A stretch of 17,599 nt of DNA from Deltaproteobacteria bacterium. Lineage in GTDB: Bacteria; Myxococcota; UBA796; SXON01. The stretch spans positions 1-17,599 of the forward strand of contig CANKNP010000068.1 in assembly GCA_947483545.1 (NCBI GenBank), in the 5' to 3' direction. The translations under genes and the position numbers were made by a program. Under the pieces are notes generated by a model that was given only the letters and a program-made list of their open reading frames with translations, had not been told where the DNA came from and ran no database searches. Shown here one piece after another: positions 13,410-17,599 of the stretch. Each line of letters starts with the position of its first letter. Position 1 is the stretch's first letter.

Positions 13410-16400
13410 TCAACCTCCCCACCGCCAGTCGCGGATCGCCGGGATGTCGTCGCCGTGGGCCCGGATGTAGGCGTGGTGCTCGGCAAGTCGCTCGTCCATG
13501 ACCGCTCGCACATCCGCCGCGCTCACGCCCAGCGACGGCACCCGATCGATCACGTCCTGCACGAGGTGAAACCGGTCAAGGTCGTTGCGCACACACATGT
13601 CGAAGGGCGTGGTGGTGCTGCCCTCCTCTTTGTACCCCCGGACGTGAAGGTTGGGGTGGTTCCGGCGTCGGTACGCCAGCCTGTGGATCAGCCACGGATA
13701 GCCGTGGAACGCGAAGAGGATGGGCCGGTCCGTCGTGAAGATCGCGTCGAACGCAGGGTCCGAGAGCCCGTGCGGATGCTCGGACGCCGGCTGGAGCTTC
13801 ATCAGGTCTACGACGTTGACGAGCCGAACCTTCAGCTTCGGAAGGTGCTCCCGCAACAGTTCAACAGCGGCCAGGGCTTCGAGGGTGGGCACATCCCCGC
13901 AGCAGGCCACCACGACGTCTGGGTCAGCGCCCCCATCGTTGCTCGCGAACTGCCAAATTCCAACCCCCGCTTTGCAGTGGACGATGGCCTCGTCCATCGT
14001 CAACCATTGCGGTGCGGGCTGCTTTCCCGCGACGATCACGTTCACCACGTTCATGCTGCGCAGGCAGTGGTCGGTCACCGACAGGAGCGTGTTCGCATCG
14101 GGTGGGAGGTAGACCCGGATCACGCTCGCCTTCTTGTTGACGACGTGGTCGAGAAAGCCGGGATCCTGGTGGCTGAACCCGTTGTGATCCTGCCGCCATA
14201 CGTGCGACGTCAGGAGGTAGTTCAGCGAAGGGATCGGCCGCCGCCACGGGATCTCCCGGGTGACCTTCAGCCACTTCGCGTGCTGGTTGAGCATCGAGTC
14301 GATGATGTGGATGAAGGCTTCGTAGCACGAGAACATGCCGTGCCTGCCGGTGAGGAGGTAGCCCTCCAGCCAACCCTGACACTGGTGCTCCGACAACACC
14401 TCCATCACCCGGCCGTCCGGGGCGACATGGTCGTCGCCGGGGAGGATCTCGGCCGTCGATGCGCGACTTGTCACCTCAAACACCGCGTTCCACAGGTGCG
14501 CGACCAGCTCGGAGTCGCGGTCCACGCCGAGGATGAGCTGGGTGAGATCGTTGCTGCCGATCGAGAACCCGTCGAATACCTCGGCGAACTCCTCCGCGAG
14601 CTCCACGTTCGACGGGATCTCGCACATCACGTAGACCTCCAGCCCGTCCTCGCCCTGGACGAGCCCGTTCTTTGCCATTTCGGCGATCACCAACCGACCC
14701 TCCTCCGGTGTCCGGCAGAACGGCACCATGACCGTCACATTGGTGAGGCCCATCGTCTTGCGCACCCGCAGCATCGCGCGGCATTCCAACGCGAAGGCGT
14801 CGCGGTAGCGCGGATCGTAGTAGCGTGACGCCCCGCGGAAACCCAGCATCGGGTTCTCCTCGCGCGGCTCGTACGCCTCCCCGCCGAGCAGGTGTGCATA
14901 CTCATTGGTCTTGAAATCCGACAGTCGCACGATGACCGGCCGCGGAAAGAACGCGGCGGCGATGGTCCCAACGCCGTGCGCGAGCCGCTCGACGAACCAG
15001 TCGGGGCCGGGCTCAAAGCCCCTTGCGGCCTCCGCGATCTTCGCGCGAAGTGCAGGCTTCAGGGTCGGAAAGGCCAACAGCGCTTTGGGATGGACGCCGA
15101 TCCAGGTGCTGATGATGAACTCCAGCCGCGCCAACCCGACCCCGTCACTTGGGAGGCGGGACAGCCGCAGCGCTTCCGCTGGGTTGCCCACGTTCATCAT
15201 GATCTTCGTGCGCGGCCGCTTCATCTCACCAACGGGTGTACGCTCGACGTGGAACGGCACCGCCCCCTCCAAGACGCGGCCCTCGTCGCCCCCGTCGCAG
15301 GCCACCGTGATCACCTGACCGAGAATGAGCTTCGCCGTCGCTTCGCCCGCGCCGACCACCGCCGGGATCCCGAGCTCGCGGCTCACGATCGCCGCATGGC
15401 AGGTCCTGCCTCCGCGCCTTGTCACGATCGCGGACGCCTTCTTCATGATGGGCTCCCAATCGGGGTCGGTCCGATCGGCCACGAGCACCTCGCCATCCTG
15501 AAACTCGGCAAGGTGGTGTACGTCGGTGACCTCGCGCGCCGGGCCGCTCCCAATCCGATCGCCGACCGCGCGGCCGACCATCAGCACCTCGCCTTTTCCG
15601 TCCAGCACCCAACGCTCCAGCACGTCCGCGGAGCGTCGCGCCTGCACCGTCTCCGGCCGCGCCTGGACGATGAACAGCTCGCCTGTGCGGCCGTCCTTCG
15701 CCCACTCCATGTCCATCGGCGTGTGCACACCGCGCACTTCAGAGTAGTGATCCTCGATCACACACGCCCAGCGCGAGAGCGTGAGCACCTCGTCATCCGT
15801 CAAGACGAACCGCGCGCGCTCGGTCGGGGGCGTCGAGATCGTTCGCGTGCCCCGCGTTCCGCCCACCCGGTAGACCATCTTCAGCTCCTTCGAGCCGAGC
15901 GTCTTCTGAAGAATCGGCTCAAGCGCCCCCCCCTGGCTGTTCGACCGACGGAGCGTGGGCTTGAACACCACGAACTCGTCTGGGTTCACCGACCCCTGTA
16001 CCACGGTCTCCCCGAGCCCCCACGCCCCGGTGACGAGCACCACGTCGGAAAACCCCGTCTCGGTGTCGATCGAGAACATCACACCCGAACAAGCAAGGTC
16101 GGAGCGTACCATTCGCTGAACGCCGACGGAGAGCGCCACTGCGTCGTGTGCGAAGCCCTTGTCCACCCGGTACGAGATGGCGCGGTCGGTGTAGAGCGAC
16201 GCAATACACCGATGCACGGCGTCCAAAAGCGCTCTTTCGCCGCGTACATTCAGGAACGTCTCCTGCTGCCCCGCGAAGCTGGCGTCGGGCAGATCCTCCG
16301 CGGTCGCGGACGAACGGACCGCAACATCGGTGCCGCCTTCCACGCCCGCACTTAGCGCTTGGTAGGCATCCAACACGGCCCGCACCAAGTCTTCAGGCAG

Positions 16401-16679
16401 CGGCGCCGCGAGGATGGCATCGCGGACGGCCGCGCCGGTGCGAGCGAGCGCATCGGTGTCATTGATGTCGAGCCCGGCGAGTAGCGCGACGATGCGCTCC
16501 CGGAGCCCATCGCAAGCGAGGAACGCGCGAAACGCCTCCGCCGTCGTCGCGAACCCGTCCGGCACGCAAACGCCTCGCGGCACGAGCGTTCGCACCATTT
16601 CACCGAGCGAAGCATTCTTGCCGCCCACGCGTGGCACGTCGGCGAGGGTGAGGGCAGAGAAGGGGAGAACCAGTGTCAT
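13410..16679 (-). CDS. In-frame fusion: PEP synthase (N-terminal ~730 aa) joined to phosphoketolase C-terminal part (~359 aa)
   Basis: A 1089-residue uninterrupted frame from ATG 16679; an in-frame GTG at 16685 would add two residues, and MTLVLPF fits the PpsA start. Residues 1-340 are the PpsA ATP-grasp domain ([31 protein letters not shown]). The swivelling phosphohistidine domain follows, with His428 in [17 protein letters not shown]. The PEP/pyruvate barrel then runs through [14 protein letters not shown] and [22 protein letters not shown] (to about 729). Here PpsA should continue for ~70 residues holding the GICGQ catalytic Cys; they are missing. The chain becomes phosphoketolase instead: [58 protein letters not shown], ending DWRWGG. 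The ~430-residue N-terminal thiamine-diphosphate domain of Xfp is absent. As it stands neither known reaction is likely. It is a deletion-derived fusion (pseudogene-like) or an assembly chimera. Confidence 0.9.
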   Translation of the reverse strand: MTLVLPFSALTLADVPRVGGKNASLGEMVRTLVPRGVCVPDGFATTAEAFRAFLACDGLRERIVALLAGLDINDTDALARTGAAVRDAILAAPLPEDLVRAVLDAYQALSAGVEGGTDVAVRSSATAEDLPDASFAGQQETFLNVRGERALLDAVHRCIASLYTDRAISYRVDKGFAHDAVALSVGVQRMVRSDLACSGVMFSIDTETGFSDVVLVTGAWGLGETVVQGSVNPDEFVVFKPTLRRSNSQGGALEPILQKTLGSKELKMVYRVGGTRGTRTISTPPTERARFVLTDDEVLTLSRWACVIEDHYSEVRGVHTPMDMEWAKDGRTGELFIVQARPETVQARRSADVLERWVLDGKGEVLMVGRAVGDRIGSGPAREVTDVHHLAEFQDGEVLVADRTDPDWEPIMKKASAIVTRRGGRTCHAAIVSRELGIPAVVGAGEATAKLILGQVITVACDGGDEGRVLEGAVPFHVERTPVGEMKRPRTKIMMNVGNPAEALRLSRLPSDGVGLARLEFIISTWIGVHPKALLAFPTLKPALRAKIAEAARGFEPGPDWFVERLAHGVGTIAAAFFPRPVIVRLSDFKTNEYAHLLGGEAYEPREENPMLGFRGASRYYDPRYRDAFALECRAMLRVRKTMGLTNVTVMVPFCRTPEEGRLVIAEMAKNGLVQGEDGLEVYVMCEIPSNVELAEEFAEVFDGFSIGSNDLTQLILGVDRDSELVAHLWNAVFEVTSRASTAEILPGDDHVAPDGRVMEVLSEHQCQGWLEGYLLTGRHGMFSCYEAFIHIIDSMLNQHAKWLKVTREIPWRRPIPSLNYLLTSHVWRQDHNGFSHQDPGFLDHVVNKKASVIRVYLPPDANTLLSVTDHCLRSMNVVNVIVAGKQPAPQWLTMDEAIVHCKAGVGIWQFASNDGGADPDVVVACCGDVPTLEALAAVELLREHLPKLKVRLVNVVDLMKLQPASEHPHGLSDPAFDAIFTTDRPILFAFHGYPWLIHRLAYRRRNHPNLHVRGYKEEGSTTTPFDMCVRNDLDRFHLVQDVIDRVPSLGVSAADVRAVMDERLAEHHAYIRAHGDDIPAIRDWRWGG
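14487..14492 (-). other. PpsA/phosphoketolase fusion joint
   Basis: Codons Trp (14490-14492) and Asn (14487-14489) mark the switch. Upstream sequence reads as PpsA up to ELVAHL; downstream sequence reads as phosphoketolase from NAVFEV. The Trp is not clearly assignable to either parent. No repeat, inserted element or change of base composition is visible at the joint. Confidence 0.8.
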
Positions 16680-16685
16680 GGGCAC

Positions 16686-17363
16686 TCAAAAATAGAAGGT
16701 GAGATTCTGGTCGCCGATTCCGACCAGGATGGTGCCCGATTCTGCGCCGTAGGTGTGCTGCCACGCCTTGCGGAGGGGGGCGAGATCGAAAGCGACCTCC
16801 TCGGAGATCCACGCATCGCACATGTCGTCGTTGGCGTCGTGCCAGACCTCCAAGCGGGCCTGCACCGGCTCGCTCTCTGCGAACGCGCCGTCCGGCCAAC
16901 ACAAGACCCATTCGTGCCGCTCGCAGCCGCCGCCCGCAGAGAGCTGGACCTGCAGCGCGTCGCCCTGGATCGAGGCCCCATCGACCTCGTACGCATCGCC
17001 CCGCTCGGCGCGACAGTTCGGCAGCCAAACGCCCTCGGGATAGTCCCACCCGCAGATCCCGGCGTCGCACGCGAAGCCGTAAGCCTCGGGGCAGTCGCAT
17101 ACGCTCTCCAGCCCAAGGTCACATCCGCCATCGGCGGCGTCGATAAGGTCGTAGATCTCCGTTGTGTCCGCGTCGATGCGAGCGACAAGATCCCGGGTGC
17201 AACCACAGCTGGTCCCCGTCAAAACCTGACCGCACTCCGGGTCGGTGGTGCAGGAGCGGGCCTCGGCGAGGGCGTCCGCGAAGGAGATCTGGATCTCCTC
17301 GCACGTTCCGAACGGCTCCGGCGCAACGTCGGGGATGCAAGCGGCGAGCAGCAGGGGGAACAT
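16686..17363 (-). CDS. Orphan Cys-rich lipoprotein preceding the fusion gene
   Basis: 225 residues from ATG 17363, chosen because it starts MFPLLLAAC, a minimal lipoprotein signal (LAAC, Cys9). The same frame stays open upstream to the window edge with further possible starts, so a longer product cannot be excluded. About fourteen cysteines occur in the mature part, including CGCTRDL and VCDCPEAYGFACDAGICGWDYP. The latter resembles the small disulfide-rich modules of secreted Myxococcota proteins that follow 'CxCP...C' patterns. The C-terminal half (beta-rich, LQVQLSAGGGCERHEWVLCW) is unrecognised. It is probably anchored in the outer membrane or the periplasmic face. The stop TGA lies 6 bases before the ATG of the fusion gene, so the two are co-transcribed; no functional link is evident. 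Confidence 0.75.
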   Translation of the reverse strand: MFPLLLAACIPDVAPEPFGTCEEIQISFADALAEARSCTTDPECGQVLTGTSCGCTRDLVARIDADTTEIYDLIDAADGGCDLGLESVCDCPEAYGFACDAGICGWDYPEGVWLPNCRAERGDAYEVDGASIQGDALQVQLSAGGGCERHEWVLCWPDGAFAESEPVQARLEVWHDANDDMCDAWISEEVAFDLAPLRKAWQHTYGAESGTILVGIGDQNLTFYF

Positions 17364-17599
17364 GCCCGAGGGACAAGCAAACGGCGTGCCAGGGGCGGGG
17401 GCGAGGTTGTGCCGCGCTCCGGGGGCGAACGGTCCCCCACGCGGCATCATCTTGAGCGCTCGCTCCGTCAGTTTGATGTCGCCGAGTTGGGCGGCCTTGG
17501 AGCCATCGCCGGGAGCGCACCACCGCCGTCCAACGGCCGTGGGCATCGCGACGCCCCCCGCCGCCGATCCGCGCGCTCGGCGAACCTCGCTCGCGGCTC
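17364..17599. other. Right edge, no confident gene
   Basis: These 236 bases run to the window end. On the minus strand the frame of the lipoprotein stays open to the edge with GC-rich third positions. It reads a basic/Pro-rich stretch including KAAQLGDIKLTERALKMMPRGG, which could be coding or simply open by high GC. I recognise no domain, promoter or RNA here. Confidence 0.3.

Noticed and set aside
13333..13422. N-terminal extension of the thiolase to 13422
   Set aside because: It would overlap the fusion gene end and adds a non-conserved Pro/Ala-rich stretch; ATG 13332 has a good ribosome site.
13455..14828. 457-codon plus-strand open frame opposite the phosphoketolase half
   Set aside because: Shadow translation with no motif; the minus strand encodes conserved phosphoketolase sequence.
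14892..16355. 487-codon plus-strand open frame opposite the PpsA half
   Set aside because: No recognisable domain, His/Arg/Asp-rich shadow composition, and the minus strand carries clear PpsA motifs.
1..17599. Defence island, phage or mobile element
   Set aside because: No integrase, transposase, restriction, toxin-antitoxin or nuclease motifs were seen; gene content is metabolic and envelope related.

Overview
The window is high-GC, gene-dense bacterial DNA, most likely chromosomal and from a member of the Myxococcota (old Deltaproteobacteria). The clues are a MopE-type metal-binding motif (DCDGTVDE) at the left edge, several orphan Cys-rich lipoproteins, and an Asp/Gly/Ser/Thr-rich linker behind the signal sequence of a PhoD-like phosphatase. 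The assignment is inferred from style. I see no rRNA, tRNA, insertion sequence, phage gene or CRISPR array.

Layout. (1) 1-528 (+): C-terminal part of a secreted MopE-like protein. It ends exactly where the convergent gene ends. (2) 4390-529 (-): a three-gene operon with 4-base overlaps, encoding an orphan lipoprotein, a dicarboxylate/amino-acid:cation symporter (SDF/DAACS family) and a secreted imidazolonepropionase-like amidohydrolase. (3) 4447-5863 (+), divergent from it: a periplasmic transglutaminase-like protein and a four-helix DUF350 membrane protein. (4) 7876-5906 (-): a PhoD-like phosphatase lipoprotein, then a small lipoprotein with coiled-coil repeats and a Gly-Gln-X collagen-like tail. 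(5) 13332-7948 (-): six genes packed with overlaps or 1-2 base gaps, encoding an SCP2-type thiolase, an inner-membrane anchored protein, a TPR protein, a HAD hydrolase, Hsp33 and a BirA without a DNA-binding domain. (6) 17363-13410 (-): an orphan lipoprotein directly followed by a 1089-codon open frame.

The standout is that long frame (13410-16679). Its first ~730 residues are phosphoenolpyruvate synthase (PpsA), cut before the catalytic-cysteine GICGQ segment. Its last ~359 residues are the C-terminal part of xylulose-5-phosphate/fructose-6-phosphate phosphoketolase (Xfp), without the N-terminal cofactor domain. The two join in frame near 14490 with no stop or frameshift. Either a deletion fused neighbouring ppsA and xfp genes, or the contig is a chimera; each half lacks parts its known reaction needs. 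A second pattern is lipoproteins with extremely short signal peptides (about 8 residues, no positive charge). In two of them the start seems forced by the reading frame.
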